Position numbers and translations under genes: made by a program. Below the pieces are notes generated by a model that saw only the letters and a program-made list of their open reading frames with translations, searched no databases and was not told where the DNA came from. Positions 17,729-27,062 of a stretch of 64,000 bases of DNA are shown here, piece by piece; the first letter of the stretch is position 1; each line of letters begins with the position of its first letter. The stretch is from positions 4,130-68,129 of the forward strand of contig JAZRIW010000020.1 in assembly GCA_045645505.1 (NCBI GenBank). The letters are read 5' to 3'. The DNA comes from Fumia sp045645505 (lineage in GTDB: Bacteria; Bacillota; Clostridia; Oscillospirales; Ruminococcaceae).

Positions 17729-19901
17729 TGATAGCATGATAAAAAAACTTTTAGATGCAGTAAAGTCAAGTGACAAAAATTACGATGTTGAAAAAATTAA
17801 AAACGCTTATGAGATTGCAAATTCTGCTCATGAAGGTCAGTTCAGACAGTCGGGAGACCCTTATATAAGTCATCCTGTTTCTGTGGCTATTGTATTAGTG
17901 GATTTAGGTATGGATACCGATTGTATCTGTGCTGCACTTTTGCATGATGTTGTAGAAGATACCGATGTGACTTTAAGTGAACTGAGTCGTAAATTCGGTG
18001 ACGATGTTGCACTTATGGTAAACGGTGTAACTAAATTAGGTCAGATTCCGCTTGTAACAAAAGAAGAACAACAGGCGGAAAATATACGAAAAATGCTTTT
18101 AGCTATGAGTGAAGATGTCAGGGTAATTATTATAAAGCTTGCTGACAGACTTCATAATATGCGTACGCTTAATTTTAAATCTGACAGACGAAGAAGAGAA
18201 ATTTCTCTTGAAACTATGGAAATCTATGCTCCTATTGCGCATAGATTGGGTATCAGGGCGTTAAAAGAGGAGTTAGAAGATACAGCTCTTAAATATCTTG
18301 ACCCCATAGGTTATAAAGAAATAGAAGAAACTCTGGCATTAAAGCAGGAGGACAGAGAAAAGTTTATTCATGAGATTAAGGATAAAATTTCTTTAAGACT
18401 CGATGAATACGGGTTTGAGCCACATATCACAGGCAGGGTAAAGAGCATATTCGGTATCTACCGTAAGGTGTATATGGCAGGTAAATCTTTTGAAGAGCTT
18501 TATGATATTTATGCGGCCAGAATTATCGTGAATACCGTTATCGAATGTTATAATATCCTCGGTATAATTCACGATTTGTTCAGACCTATTCCAAATCGCT
18601 TCAAGGATTATATTTCTACTCCAAAATCAAATATGTATCAGTCACTTCATACCACTGTTATTGACAAAGAGGGAATACCTTTTGAAATTCAGATACGCAC
18701 CTGGGATATGCATTATACTGCTGAGTTCGGAATTGCGGCACACTGGAAGTATAAAGCTGGTATTCAGGGAAAAGACAGACTTGAAGAACGTCTTGCCTGG
18801 GTAAGACAGATTATTGAATCTCAGCAGGAGGCTGAGGGTGCAGAGGATATTGTAAAGAATATCAAGACTGACTTGTCACCTGATGACGTTTTTGTTTTTA
18901 CGCCTAAAGGTGATGTAAAGAGTTTGCCGGCAGGTTCTACCATTGTTGACTTTGCTTATGCTATTCATACTGCTGTAGGAAATCGTATGACAGGTGCTAA
19001 GGTTGACGGACGTATCGTTACACTTGATTATCAGGTTAAAACGGGTGAAATTGTCGAAATTATGACGACAAAATCTCTGGTCGGATCTCCAAAGAGAGAC
19101 TGGATTAAATTTGCTAAAACAAGTGAAGCGAGAAACAAAATCAGAGCGTGGTTTAAAAAAGAACGCCGTGATGAGAATATTGCCGAGGGTAAAGCGGAAC
19201 TGGAAAAGGAATTTCGGAGAAATTATATTTATTTCGATGATGATGAAAGTTACCGCAATTTTATGGAGCCTGTTATTAAACGTCAGCATAAAGAGTCACT
19301 TGATGATTTTTATGCGGCGATAGGTTACGGCGGAATTTTCATAGCGAGGATTATGCCTCGTATCAAAGATGATTACGCTAAACTGATGAAGACGGATATT
19401 GAACCGAAAATCACTGCTTTAAAAGTGGATAATGGTAAAAAGCACAGTAGCGCAGTTGTTGTTGAGGGAATTGATAACTGTCTTGTGAAGTTTTCGCAGT
19501 GTTGTAATCCTCTTCCCGGTGATGAAATCATCGGTTTTATCACAAGAGGATATGGCGTTTCGGTGCATAAAAAAGATTGTGTTAATGTTATTTCTTCAAT
19601 GAATGATGTGATTCAGAGAGAACGTTGGATTAATGTGCATTGGGCTGATAATAACGTAACTCATTTCAGGGCCGCTTTGGATATTGTAGCTCATGACAGA
19701 AATTCACTTGTAGCAGATGTCAGTGTAGCACTTTCCAATATGCGAGTTCCCATTCACGAATTTAATGCAAGAGAACTTAAAAACGGAAATGCAAGTATTA
19801 CTGTAACTATCGGTACCCAAGGCAAAGAACATCTGGATACCATTATCCAGAAACTTTCAAAAGTAAAGGGCATTATATCTGTAGAACGTTCAGGAAAATA
19901 G
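17721..19901 (+). CDS. relA: Bifunctional (p)ppGpp synthetase/hydrolase
   Basis: The full RelA/SpoT architecture is present in 726 aa. An HD hydrolase domain holds YISHPVSVAIVL and AALLHDVVEDT, and a synthetase domain holds YDIYAARIIV and YQSLHTTVI with RTWDMHYTAEFGIAAHWKYK. A TGS domain (DDVFVFTPKGDVKSLPAGST) and a C-terminal ACT domain follow. Both catalytic cores look intact, so it should make and degrade the stringent alarmone. The start is GTG at 17721 with AGGAGG seven bases before it, inside the end of recJ. Translational coupling to recJ and to dtd (eight bases downstream) indicates one operon. Confidence 0.95.
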   Translation: MSNDSMIKKLLDAVKSSDKNYDVEKIKNAYEIANSAHEGQFRQSGDPYISHPVSVAIVLVDLGMDTDCICAALLHDVVEDTDVTLSELSRKFGDDVALMVNGVTKLGQIPLVTKEEQQAENIRKMLLAMSEDVRVIIIKLADRLHNMRTLNFKSDRRRREISLETMEIYAPIAHRLGIRALKEELEDTALKYLDPIGYKEIEETLALKQEDREKFIHEIKDKISLRLDEYGFEPHITGRVKSIFGIYRKVYMAGKSFEELYDIYAARIIVNTVIECYNILGIIHDLFRPIPNRFKDYISTPKSNMYQSLHTTVIDKEGIPFEIQIRTWDMHYTAEFGIAAHWKYKAGIQGKDRLEERLAWVRQIIESQQEAEGAEDIVKNIKTDLSPDDVFVFTPKGDVKSLPAGSTIVDFAYAIHTAVGNRMTGAKVDGRIVTLDYQVKTGEIVEIMTTKSLVGSPKRDWIKFAKTSEARNKIRAWFKKERRDENIAEGKAELEKEFRRNYIYFDDDESYRNFMEPVIKRQHKESLDDFYAAIGYGGIFIARIMPRIKDDYAKLMKTDIEPKITALKVDNGKKHSSAVVVEGIDNCLVKFSQCCNPLPGDEIIGFITRGYGVSVHKKDCVNVISSMNDVIQRERWINVHWADNNVTHFRAALDIVAHDRNSLVADVSVALSNMRVPIHEFNARELKNGNASITVTIGTQGKEHLDTIIQKLSKVKGIISVERSGK

Positions 19902-19909
19902 GTGATAAT

Positions 19910-20362
19910 ATGAAATTGGTAATTCAAAGAGTAAAAAAGGCTTCAGTTACTGCTGACGGAGTTCTGACCGGAAGTATTGATGACGGACTTGTGGTTTTAA
20001 TCGGTGTTACCGATGGGGATACCGAGTCACAGGCTGAGTACCTTGCAGGTAAAACTGCGAGACTTCGTATTTTTACCGATGAGGAAGATAAACTTAATTT
20101 GTCGGTTAAGGATATTGGCGGAAAAATTATTGTGGTATCTAATTTTACTCTGGCAGGAGATTGCAAAAAAGGAAACAGACCTTCTTTTGACAAGGCGGCA
20201 AAACAACCTCTTTCAGAACAGCTTTATTTAAAGTATGTTGAATATCTTAAGGCGTTTGATATTGAGGTTTATACCGGTGTTTTCGGTGCACATATGGAAA
20301 TTGATATGGTGGCATCGGGACCTATTACTATAAATATGGATACTAATGAAATGGGACATTAA
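19910..20362 (+). CDS. dtd: D-aminoacyl-tRNA deacylase
   Basis: The 150-aa DTD fold starts MKLVIQRVKKASVTADG, with GKIIVVSNFTLAGDCKKGNRPSFDKAA and C-terminal ASGPITINMDT. The enzyme hydrolyses D-amino acids wrongly attached to tRNA. The two signature motifs deviate slightly from the classical SQFTL and NxPxT, with SNFTL and SGPIT here, so the Gln-to-Asn change in the first is worth noting. It sits between relA and a metallo-hydrolase gene, the usual Firmicutes order. Confidence 0.92.
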   Translation: MKLVIQRVKKASVTADGVLTGSIDDGLVVLIGVTDGDTESQAEYLAGKTARLRIFTDEEDKLNLSVKDIGGKIIVVSNFTLAGDCKKGNRPSFDKAAKQPLSEQLYLKYVEYLKAFDIEVYTGVFGAHMEIDMVASGPITINMDTNEMGH

Positions 20363-20363
20363 A

Positions 20364-20984
20364 ATGAAAATATTTACTTTAGAAGTGGGATATATAGGCA
20401 CTAATTGTTATGTTGTTGTAAACGGGGATAATGAGGCTGTTGTCATTGACCCCGGTGACGAGGCAGGAAAAATCAGAGATTTTTTAAAGGAGAATAATTT
20501 TACTTTAAAAATGATTTTTTTAACTCATGGACATTTTGACCATATAGGTGCAGTTTCCGAGCTTAAAAATGAGTTTTCGGTTCCTGTATATATTCACCCT
20601 GATGATTATGAAATGGCAAAAGATCCTCTTAAAAATGAGTCACGAAATTTTGGCGGACCTGAAGTTTTCTGTGTTCCTGATAAATTTTATAATGACAAGG
20701 ATATAATCCCTTTCGGCAGCGAAAGCTTTGAAGTTATGGTTACTCCCGGACATTCAGAGGGAAGTGTATCACTTATTACAGGTGATAATATCTTTACAGG
20801 TGATACTCTTTTTGCCGGTAGTATAGGTCGTACAGATTTATATAAAGGGAATTATTCTGTTTTAGCTTGTTCGCTTAAAAAGTTTTTGGATATTGAAAAA
20901 GATTTTAATATTTTTCCGGGACATGGTGAAGCTACTTCTCTAAGCTATGAAAAAAGATTAAATCCTTTTCTGAGGTTATTTTAA
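20364..20984 (+). CDS. Metallo-beta-lactamase-fold hydrolase (glyoxalase II-like)
   Basis: The zinc motif THGHFDHIG (HxHxDH), the later TPGHSEGSVSL and TGDTLFAGSIGRTDL, and the final FPGHGEATSL give the complete binuclear metal site of YqgX/glyoxalase-II-like enzymes. They cleave thioesters such as S-lactoyl-thiols, or related substrates. An ATG at 20346 lies inside dtd; the ATG at 20364, one base after the dtd stop, starts at the conserved MKIFTLEVGYIGTN, giving 206 aa, and is preferred. The stop overlaps the hemZ start. Confidence 0.88.
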   Translation: MKIFTLEVGYIGTNCYVVVNGDNEAVVIDPGDEAGKIRDFLKENNFTLKMIFLTHGHFDHIGAVSELKNEFSVPVYIHPDDYEMAKDPLKNESRNFGGPEVFCVPDKFYNDKDIIPFGSESFEVMVTPGHSEGSVSLITGDNIFTGDTLFAGSIGRTDLYKGNYSVLACSLKKFLDIEKDFNIFPGHGEATSLSYEKRLNPFLRLF

Positions 20985-22429
20985 TGACAATTTTTTATAA
21001 TGGAAATAAGTATAAATATGAAATGGAAAATATTTTAAAGCTTTTTTATCCCGTAAGGCGATTTAAGCATATATATGAATCTTTTGAATATCCAGAAGAT
21101 GAGTATGTGAGTATTGACGTTTCAAATGCAGGGGAAGGTATTTTTGACTTATCGGTTACAGTCAAAAAAGGGGACTTTTTTAAAACTTTAAAAACTTTAA
21201 ATCATCCTGATAAAGATTCTGAAATGGAATGTGCAAGGCTTCTTTATACCATTTTGAATGAACTCACCGGTATCAGACCTGCCTGGGGAGTTTTAACTGG
21301 AATTCGTCCAGTTAAATGGGTGGAGCGCAGAATTTTAGAAGGAAAAACTTATGATGAGATAACAAAAGAATTTAATGAAAAGCTTTATATAGATAAGGAT
21401 AAAATTGATTTAAGCATTAAAATTGCAAAGGTGCAAAAGGAGATTTTAGCGGATAATAATGAAAAGGATATAAGTCTTTATGTGTCAATTCCTTACTGTC
21501 CGTCGAGGTGTAGTTATTGTTCTTTTGTTTCACATGCTATAACAGGTCAGAAAGCTAAAAATTTGTTACCTGAATACATTAAAAAGCTTGTAAAGGAAAT
21601 TACCTTTACAGCGGAAATTGTCAGTAAAAAAGGACTTTCTCTGAAAACTGTTTATATTGGAGGAGGTACTCCGACAGCTTTATCGGCTGATGACCTTAAA
21701 ATAGTTACGGACGCTGTAAAAGAGAATTTTCCGATAAAAAATATTGAATATACTATCGAAGCAGGACGTGTTGACACTATTGACCGTGAGAAACTTGAGG
21801 TTATAAAAAACTCAGGTGCCAACAGAATAAGCATAAATCCGCAGACCTTTAACGATGAAGTATTAAAGCGTGTAAACAGAAATCATACTGCAAAAGAGGT
21901 GGAGGATTGCTTTTTTCTTGCAAGAGAAATGGGATTTTCGTCAATAAATATGGATTTTATAGCGGGACTTCCGGGCGATACCTTCAGTGGATTTTGCAAA
22001 AGTATAGATAAGGCAATATTGCTTTTACCCGAAAATATTACTGTTCATACCCTTTCTTTAAAACGTTCATCAAATTTATTTAATGAGCTGAGCGATAATG
22101 AAGATTACTCTGAAGTTCAGAAGATGGTCGAGTATGCATATAATGTACTTACAGAGGCAGGATATCACCCGTATTATCTTTACAGGCAAAAAAATACTAT
22201 GGGGAATCTTGAAAATGTAGGTTATTCAAAAAAAGGGCATTTCGGAAAATATAATATTTATATTATGGACGAAATCCAGACTATTTTATCGGTTGGTGCA
22301 GGTGCAGTTACAAAAATTGTTTTACCTGATGATATAGTGAGATTTTATAATTATAAATATCCTTACGAATATATTTCACAGTTTGATGATATACTTGCAA
22401 AGAAGCAAAAAGCGAGTGAATTGCTTTAA
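20984..22429 (+). CDS. hemZ: Coproporphyrinogen dehydrogenase-like radical SAM protein HemZ
   Basis: Radical SAM enzyme: YVSIPYCPSRCSYCSF holds the CxxxCxxC cluster ligands, followed by TVYIGGGTPTALSADDL and RISINPQTFNDEVLKRVNR of the HemN/HemZ type. A 160-residue N-terminal extension with LLYTILNELTGIRPAWGVLTGIRPVK is characteristic of HemZ. It is assigned to oxygen-independent tetrapyrrole metabolism, though the reaction of HemZ-like clostridial proteins is not firmly known and a heme chaperone role is possible. The ATG overlaps the previous stop by one base. Confidence 0.88.
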   Translation: MTIFYNGNKYKYEMENILKLFYPVRRFKHIYESFEYPEDEYVSIDVSNAGEGIFDLSVTVKKGDFFKTLKTLNHPDKDSEMECARLLYTILNELTGIRPAWGVLTGIRPVKWVERRILEGKTYDEITKEFNEKLYIDKDKIDLSIKIAKVQKEILADNNEKDISLYVSIPYCPSRCSYCSFVSHAITGQKAKNLLPEYIKKLVKEITFTAEIVSKKGLSLKTVYIGGGTPTALSADDLKIVTDAVKENFPIKNIEYTIEAGRVDTIDREKLEVIKNSGANRISINPQTFNDEVLKRVNRNHTAKEVEDCFFLAREMGFSSINMDFIAGLPGDTFSGFCKSIDKAILLLPENITVHTLSLKRSSNLFNELSDNEDYSEVQKMVEYAYNVLTEAGYHPYYLYRQKNTMGNLENVGYSKKGHFGKYNIYIMDEIQTILSVGAGAVTKIVLPDDIVRFYNYKYPYEYISQFDDILAKKQKASELL

Positions 22430-22497
22430 TTTACAGTTTATTATTGATTTAACCGTTTTAAAAGATTATAATAATATTTAAGAAAGGAATTGATATT

Positions 22498-22866
22498 ATG
22501 GGTATTTTAGAAGATTTAATGACAGGTGCTAAAAATGTAGTGGATTTCGCAGAAGAAAAAACTACAAGTGCTGTTGAATATTCAAAACTTAAATATCGTA
22601 GTGCACAGCTTTCAAAGGAACTTTCTAATTTATATGAGAAGCTTGGTTCTTCTGTTTATTCAATGGCAAAATCAGAATATGAAAATAAAGAACTTATCGA
22701 TTCTTTGATTTCAGAAATAGATGAGATTAAAAATTCTCTTGATGAAATTAATCAGAAAATTGCTAAAAAGGGAGATAAAAAACTCTGCCCTGCTTGCAAC
22801 ACTTCAAATCCAAAAGATTCCGTTTATTGCTCAAATTGCGGAAATCGATTGGATGAGGATTTTTAA
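22498..22866 (+). CDS. Small coiled-coil zinc-ribbon protein
   Basis: 122 aa. Residues 20-90 are predicted coiled coil, rich in Glu, Lys and Leu heptads. A C-terminal zinc ribbon (LCPACNTSNPKDSVYCSNCGNRL) supplies four Cys ligands. A good ribosome binding site (AAAGGA) precedes the ATG. Similar short proteins are widespread in Clostridia without known function. It stands alone between hemZ and the flippase gene and has no signal peptide or membrane segment. Confidence 0.75.
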   Translation: MGILEDLMTGAKNVVDFAEEKTTSAVEYSKLKYRSAQLSKELSNLYEKLGSSVYSMAKSEYENKELIDSLISEIDEIKNSLDEINQKIAKKGDKKLCPACNTSNPKDSVYCSNCGNRLDEDF

Positions 22867-22939
22867 GAAATTTAATTTTAATTTTTATACCGCCACATAT
22901 TTTAAGTGGCGGTAATAAACGTGTTCAGAGGTGTTTTAT

Positions 22940-24682
22940 TTGCAGAAAAATAAAGGACAAAGCCTGCTACAAGGAGCCGGAATTTTAGCGGCATCTATGA
23001 TTACCGTTAAGCTTATCGGTGCAATTTTTAAAATTCCTCTTGGAAATATCTTAGACGGTGACGGAATGGGATATTTCTCTACAGCTTATAGTGTTTTCAG
23101 TATGATTTTTGCATTTTCAACAGCGGGACTTCCTGCCGCTATTTCTAAAATGGTTGCAGAGCAGTCGGTGCATGATAATTATCGTGATATCCGTAAAATC
23201 CATAGAATTTCCACGAGATTATTTTTCTTTATGGGACTTTTAGGATTTATCCTTATGGTCGCATTTTCCTGGGGATATGTGAAAATTGCAGATAATGAAA
23301 ATGCCTGGCTTTCGGTTATTGCGATTTCTCCTGCTATCTTTTTTGGTTGTATTATGTCTGCATACAGAGGATACTACGAGGGACTCCGCAATATGATACC
23401 TACTGCGGTTTCGCAGATAGTTGAGGTTATTGCAAAGCTTTTATTCGGACTTTTGCTTTCTGTTTTAGCTATTTATATAGGTATGGCACAGTTTGAAGCA
23501 GGTAATCCTGTTTTCGGCAGAATAGTAAACAGTGAGCAGGAGGCACGTGCTGCGATTATGCCGATTGCTTCAGCGGCGGCAATTTTCGGAGTTACTTTAA
23601 GTACTTTTATCGGTACCGCTTTTCTATTTTTGAAGGATAAATTTAAAGGCGATAATATCACATCAGAAGATTTATCTAATTCTTCTGAGCCTATGAAAAC
23701 TAAAAAGTTGATTGTAAATCTTATAAAAATTGCAATCCCGATTTCACTTGGCTCTATTGTTATGAATGTAGCACAGCTTATTGATACTCTTACTATTATA
23801 AATCGTTTAGGTGCGGGATTTGAGTCTAATTACGAAGGTATGATGCTGATGCTCGGAGATTATCTTAAAGAGGGGATAAATTCATCTGAGGCTGCAAACT
23901 TTATATTTGGCTCTTACAGTGGTTATGCACTTTCTATTTTTAACCTTGTACCTGCTTTTACCAGCATTTTCGGAAAGAGTGCTTTGCCCAATGTGGCAGC
24001 AGCATGGGAAGCAAAAAATATAAATTCTGCAAAGATTAATATTGAGTCGGTTATAAGAATGACTTCACTTATTTGTGTTCCGGCAAGTTTTGGCATTATG
24101 TTTTTGGCAAATCCGATTTTATCACTTTTGTATCCGATTAAGTATTCCGAGGTTGCGATTGCTTCGGGAGTTTTAAGCTGGCAGGGAATTAGTCTTATCT
24201 TTTTAGGACTTACTGTTCCGTTGTTTGCAGTGTTGCAGGCTTTGGGAAGACCTGATTTACCGCCTAAATTTATGCTTGTAGGTATGGTTATTAAGTTTTT
24301 GGTTAACTGGTACACTATACCACTTGCGTTTTTCAATGTAAAAGGTGCGGCTTTAGGTACCGGTGCTTGTTATATAGCGATTTTAATTTTGTGTCTTGTT
24401 TATCTTAAAAAGATTACAAAAATTCCGTTTAAATTTATCTCACTTATGTATAAAACTGTTTTTTCAGGTTTCATCTGCGGATTAAGCGGGAAAATTATTT
24501 ATGATTTACTTTCAAGATTTATTGATAGTAATGTAAAAACTTTAATTTCTATTGCTTTTGCAGCAATTATTTATGTAATTTTTCTGCTTTTTACCCGTTC
24601 TATATCAAAAGATGACATTTTAATGCTCCCAAAAGGAGAAAAATTTGTAAAAATACTTGCAAAATATAAATTAATAGGGTAA
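22940..24682 (+). CDS. Polysaccharide/lipid flippase of the SpoVB/YabM (MOP) family
   Basis: About 14 hydrophobic segments over 580 aa, starting QSLLQGAGILAASMITVKLIGAIFKIPLGN, the typical N-terminus of MATE/Wzx/MurJ-like SpoVB proteins. IVNLIKIAIPISLGSIV marks the second repeat. It likely flips a lipid-linked cell-wall or spore-cortex precursor. The TTG at 22940 is preferred over GTG at 22931 because AGAGG lies eight bases before it. The gene order here (flippase, mazG, hup, yabO, yabP, yabQ, divIC, yabR) matches the Bacillus yabM-yabR region, supporting the YabM assignment. Confidence 0.85.
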   Translation: MQKNKGQSLLQGAGILAASMITVKLIGAIFKIPLGNILDGDGMGYFSTAYSVFSMIFAFSTAGLPAAISKMVAEQSVHDNYRDIRKIHRISTRLFFFMGLLGFILMVAFSWGYVKIADNENAWLSVIAISPAIFFGCIMSAYRGYYEGLRNMIPTAVSQIVEVIAKLLFGLLLSVLAIYIGMAQFEAGNPVFGRIVNSEQEARAAIMPIASAAAIFGVTLSTFIGTAFLFLKDKFKGDNITSEDLSNSSEPMKTKKLIVNLIKIAIPISLGSIVMNVAQLIDTLTIINRLGAGFESNYEGMMLMLGDYLKEGINSSEAANFIFGSYSGYALSIFNLVPAFTSIFGKSALPNVAAAWEAKNINSAKINIESVIRMTSLICVPASFGIMFLANPILSLLYPIKYSEVAIASGVLSWQGISLIFLGLTVPLFAVLQALGRPDLPPKFMLVGMVIKFLVNWYTIPLAFFNVKGAALGTGACYIAILILCLVYLKKITKIPFKFISLMYKTVFSGFICGLSGKIIYDLLSRFIDSNVKTLISIAFAAIIYVIFLLFTRSISKDDILMLPKGEKFVKILAKYKLIG

Positions 24683-24693
24683 AATAAAAAATA

Positions 24694-25521
24694 GTGGTTA
24701 ACTGTAGCAAATGTAAAAGAGGGATTATTCTGGATTTTAAGATTAAACCTAAATATGATATTTTGGATTTAAGAAAGATAATGGCATTGCTCAGAAGTGA
24801 AAATGGTTGTCCATGGGATCGTGAGCAGGACCATAAAAGTATCCGTAATAATTTTATAGAGGAAACCTATGAAGTGGTTGAAGCTATTGATAAAGAAGAT
24901 GTCAATTTGCTTCGCGAAGAATTAGGTGATGTCCTCTTGCAGATTATCTTTCATTCGCAAATGGAAGAAGAAAATAATAATTTTACATTTGATGATGTTG
25001 TTACAGAGCTTTGTAATAAGCTTATTATAAGACATCCGCATGTCTTCGGTGAAAAAGAAGTCGGCGGTGTTGATGATGTTTTAAATAATTGGGAGAATAT
25101 CAAAAATAAGGTAAAGGGTACTGAAAGTTTCACCCAGACTTTAAAATCTGTGCCGACTACCTTTCCTGCACTTATGCGCAGTCAGAAAATATCCAAGCGC
25201 GCAGCAAAAGCAGGTATGGATTATCCTGATGTTAATTCTGCTTTTAATGACCTTGAAGATGAGGTAGGCGAATTGTGGGAAGCAATTGAAAGCGGCAATC
25301 GCAGTAAGATGGAAGAAGAATTGGGCGATTTGCTTTTTGCTTGCACAAACGTCGCTTATAAGCTTGGAATTGATGCTGAAGAGATGCTTGGTCGTTCTTC
25401 GGATAAATTTATAAGCCGTTTTGAAAAGGTTGAAAAATTAGCAGAAGAACAAGGTGTAGCTATGGATAAATCCGATCTTGATTTTCTTAACAATTTATGG
25501 AAAAAGGCAAAGAAAATGTAA
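24694..25521 (+). CDS. mazG: Nucleoside triphosphate pyrophosphohydrolase MazG
   Basis: The two MazG repeats are visible: CPWDREQDHKSIRNNFIEE, with EETYEVVEAI and EELGDVLLQI as metal-binding EExxE/ExxD motifs, and again EVGELWEAIESGNRSKMEEE and LGDLLFACTN. It hydrolyses non-canonical or excess NTPs to NMP and pyrophosphate. The start is uncertain: GTG at 24694 has no good ribosome binding site, whereas AGAGGG sits just before an in-frame CTG at 24730, close to where homologous sequence begins. It corresponds to the C-terminal domain of Bacillus YabN. Confidence 0.9.
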   Translation: MVNCSKCKRGIILDFKIKPKYDILDLRKIMALLRSENGCPWDREQDHKSIRNNFIEETYEVVEAIDKEDVNLLREELGDVLLQIIFHSQMEEENNNFTFDDVVTELCNKLIIRHPHVFGEKEVGGVDDVLNNWENIKNKVKGTESFTQTLKSVPTTFPALMRSQKISKRAAKAGMDYPDVNSAFNDLEDEVGELWEAIESGNRSKMEEELGDLLFACTNVAYKLGIDAEEMLGRSSDKFISRFEKVEKLAEEQGVAMDKSDLDFLNNLWKKAKKM

Positions 25522-25566
25522 TCTATGGTGAAAACCTGGATATAAAAAAATTGGAGGTCTATTGTT

Positions 25567-25842
25567 ATGACAAAAACAGAATTGATCAGCGTTGTTGCTG
25601 AAAAAACCGGTTTCTCCAAGAAAGATGCTGATAAGGCAGTTGCTGCTGTAATCGACAGCATTTCCGGAGCTTTGGCAAAAGGAGAAAAAATTCAGTTGGT
25701 AGGATTCGGTACTTTTGAAGTTCGTGCTCGTGCTGCTCGTGAAGGTAAAAACCCTGCAACAGGCGCAAAAATCAAAATCGCTGCTACCAAAGTTCCTGCA
25801 TTTAAAGCAGGTAAAGCTCTTAAAGAAGCAGTTGCTAAATAA
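25567..25842 (+). CDS. hup: HU-family DNA-binding protein
   Basis: 91 aa, the exact HU length: starts MTKTELISVVAEKTGFSKKD, has the GFGTFEVRARAAREGKNPATG beta arm with the conserved Pro, and ends VPAFKAGKALKEAV. It is an abundant dimeric nucleoid protein that bends DNA. A strong GGAGG ribosome binding site precedes the ATG. It is followed immediately by a terminator and then yabO, so most transcripts probably end after hup. Confidence 0.95.
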   Translation: MTKTELISVVAEKTGFSKKDADKAVAAVIDSISGALAKGEKIQLVGFGTFEVRARAAREGKNPATGAKIKIAATKVPAFKAGKALKEAVAK

Positions 25843-25857
25843 TTTAAGTGCTATCAG

Positions 25858-25895
25858 AATCCTATACCATTTTCGGTATAGGATTTTGTTTTTTT
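25858..25895 (+). terminator. Rho-independent terminator after hup
   Basis: AATCCTATACC (25858-25868) pairs perfectly with GGTATAGGATT (25875-25885), followed by a T-rich run to 25895. Confidence 0.9.
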
Positions 25896-25914
25896 AAAAA
25901 AGAGGGGAAAAGCT

Positions 25915-26154
25915 ATGAGACTTGATAAATATCTTAAGGTCACAAGACTTATAAAAAGACGTACTATAGCAAATGAAGCCTGTGATGCAGGACGCATACT
26001 TGTAAATGGTATTGAGGCAAGAGCGTCTTATGCTGTTAAGGTCGGAGATAAAATTACTATAAATATGGGTAAACCTTTAACTGTGAAGGTGCTTAATGTT
26101 TCGGAGTATGCTACTAAAGAGAATGCATCCGAGCAGTATGAAGTTATAGGTTAA
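25915..26154 (+). CDS. rqcP: S4-domain RNA-binding protein RqcP (YabO)
   Basis: 79 aa made of one S4 domain: MRLDKYLKVTRLIKRRTIA, ILVNGIEARASYAVKVGDKI. RqcP works with RqcH on stalled 50S subunits to add poly-alanine tails in ribosome quality control. Its place directly ahead of yabP and yabQ matches the Bacillus order. Confidence 0.9.
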   Translation: MRLDKYLKVTRLIKRRTIANEACDAGRILVNGIEARASYAVKVGDKITINMGKPLTVKVLNVSEYATKENASEQYEVIG

Positions 26155-26215
26155 TGAATATATCTCTCCATATCGGAATATAAATTATCAATAAAAGATA
26201 TGGAGGGACAACATT

Positions 26216-26497
26216 ATGCAAGAAGTAAAATCATTGGTGATGCCTCATAATATTATTATGGAGGACAGAAAAAAGCTTTCGGTTTCGGGAGTTCAGGACG
26301 TAGATTGTTTTGATGAAACTTTAGTGGTACTTTTTACCAATATGGGAAAGCTTATTGTCAGCGGAAAAAATCTTCATGTCAATTCTTTTGATGTTTTACA
26401 GGGCGATTTTTCAATGGAAGGCGAAATTGATACTTTAGAGTATTCTCTGGAAAATCGAAAGAGAGGAATGAATTTCTTTTCAAAATTGTTCCGCTGA
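26216..26497 (+). CDS. yabP: Sporulation protein YabP
   Basis: 93 aa starting LVMPHNIIMEDRKKLSVSGVQDVDCFDE, with NMGKLIVSGKNLHVNSFDVLQGDFSMEGEI. This is the YabP/YqfC spore-protein fold. It is expressed in the mother cell in Bacillus and needed for spore formation with YabQ. A GGAGGG ribosome binding site precedes it and yabQ follows 13 bases downstream, so the two are co-transcribed. Its presence is direct evidence that the organism is of spore-forming descent. Confidence 0.92.
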   Translation: MQEVKSLVMPHNIIMEDRKKLSVSGVQDVDCFDETLVVLFTNMGKLIVSGKNLHVNSFDVLQGDFSMEGEIDTLEYSLENRKRGMNFFSKLFR

Positions 26498-26510
26498 AAG
26501 GGGCATTTCT

Positions 26511-27062
26511 ATGACAATTGCAAGGGAAACAATGATTTTCTTTTTTTCCTTAATATTGGGAGCAGGTCTCGGAAGCATTTATGATATATTCAGAATATTG
26601 AGAATTGCTTTTCCGTCAGGCAATAAGTTGATTTTTATTGAGGACGGGATTTTTGTTTTAATTTTTACTGTCTTAACGTTTTTGTTCAGTGTATCATTTT
26701 GCAACGGGTATCTGAGACTTTTTGTATTGACAGGTGAAATTTTAGGATTTATACTTTATTATTTTACTGTCGGTATGGTAGTTATTAAATGTTCAAAAGT
26801 TATAATTTCCTGGTTTAAATTTTTGTTAAAGAAATTATATGCATTTTTTATAAGACCTTTGGTTGTATTTTTTAAGTATATTTTACATAAAGTGGTTAGC
26901 ATATTTAAACATATTTCACAAAAATTTTTCAAAGGCTTTTTTGCTAAAAAGTTTCACTTGAAAAAACATAATGTTATGATGTATAATGAAGAAGATAATA
27001 TGGGACTTGTTTCAGCTGAGGAGAGTGGGACAAATCGTGAAAAGGAAAAAAAGCATACTTAA
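26511..27062 (+). CDS. yabQ: Spore cortex biosynthesis protein YabQ
   Basis: A small integral membrane protein of 183 aa starting TIARETMIFFFSLILGAGLG, with the YDIFRILRIAF motif of YabQ. It has four hydrophobic segments up to residue 130 and a basic tail. YabQ is located at the forespore and required for cortex formation in Bacillus. It follows yabP closely and overlaps the divIC start region by 26 bases. Confidence 0.88.
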   Translation: MTIARETMIFFFSLILGAGLGSIYDIFRILRIAFPSGNKLIFIEDGIFVLIFTVLTFLFSVSFCNGYLRLFVLTGEILGFILYYFTVGMVVIKCSKVIISWFKFLLKKLYAFFIRPLVVFFKYILHKVVSIFKHISQKFFKGFFAKKFHLKKHNVMMYNEEDNMGLVSAEESGTNREKEKKHT

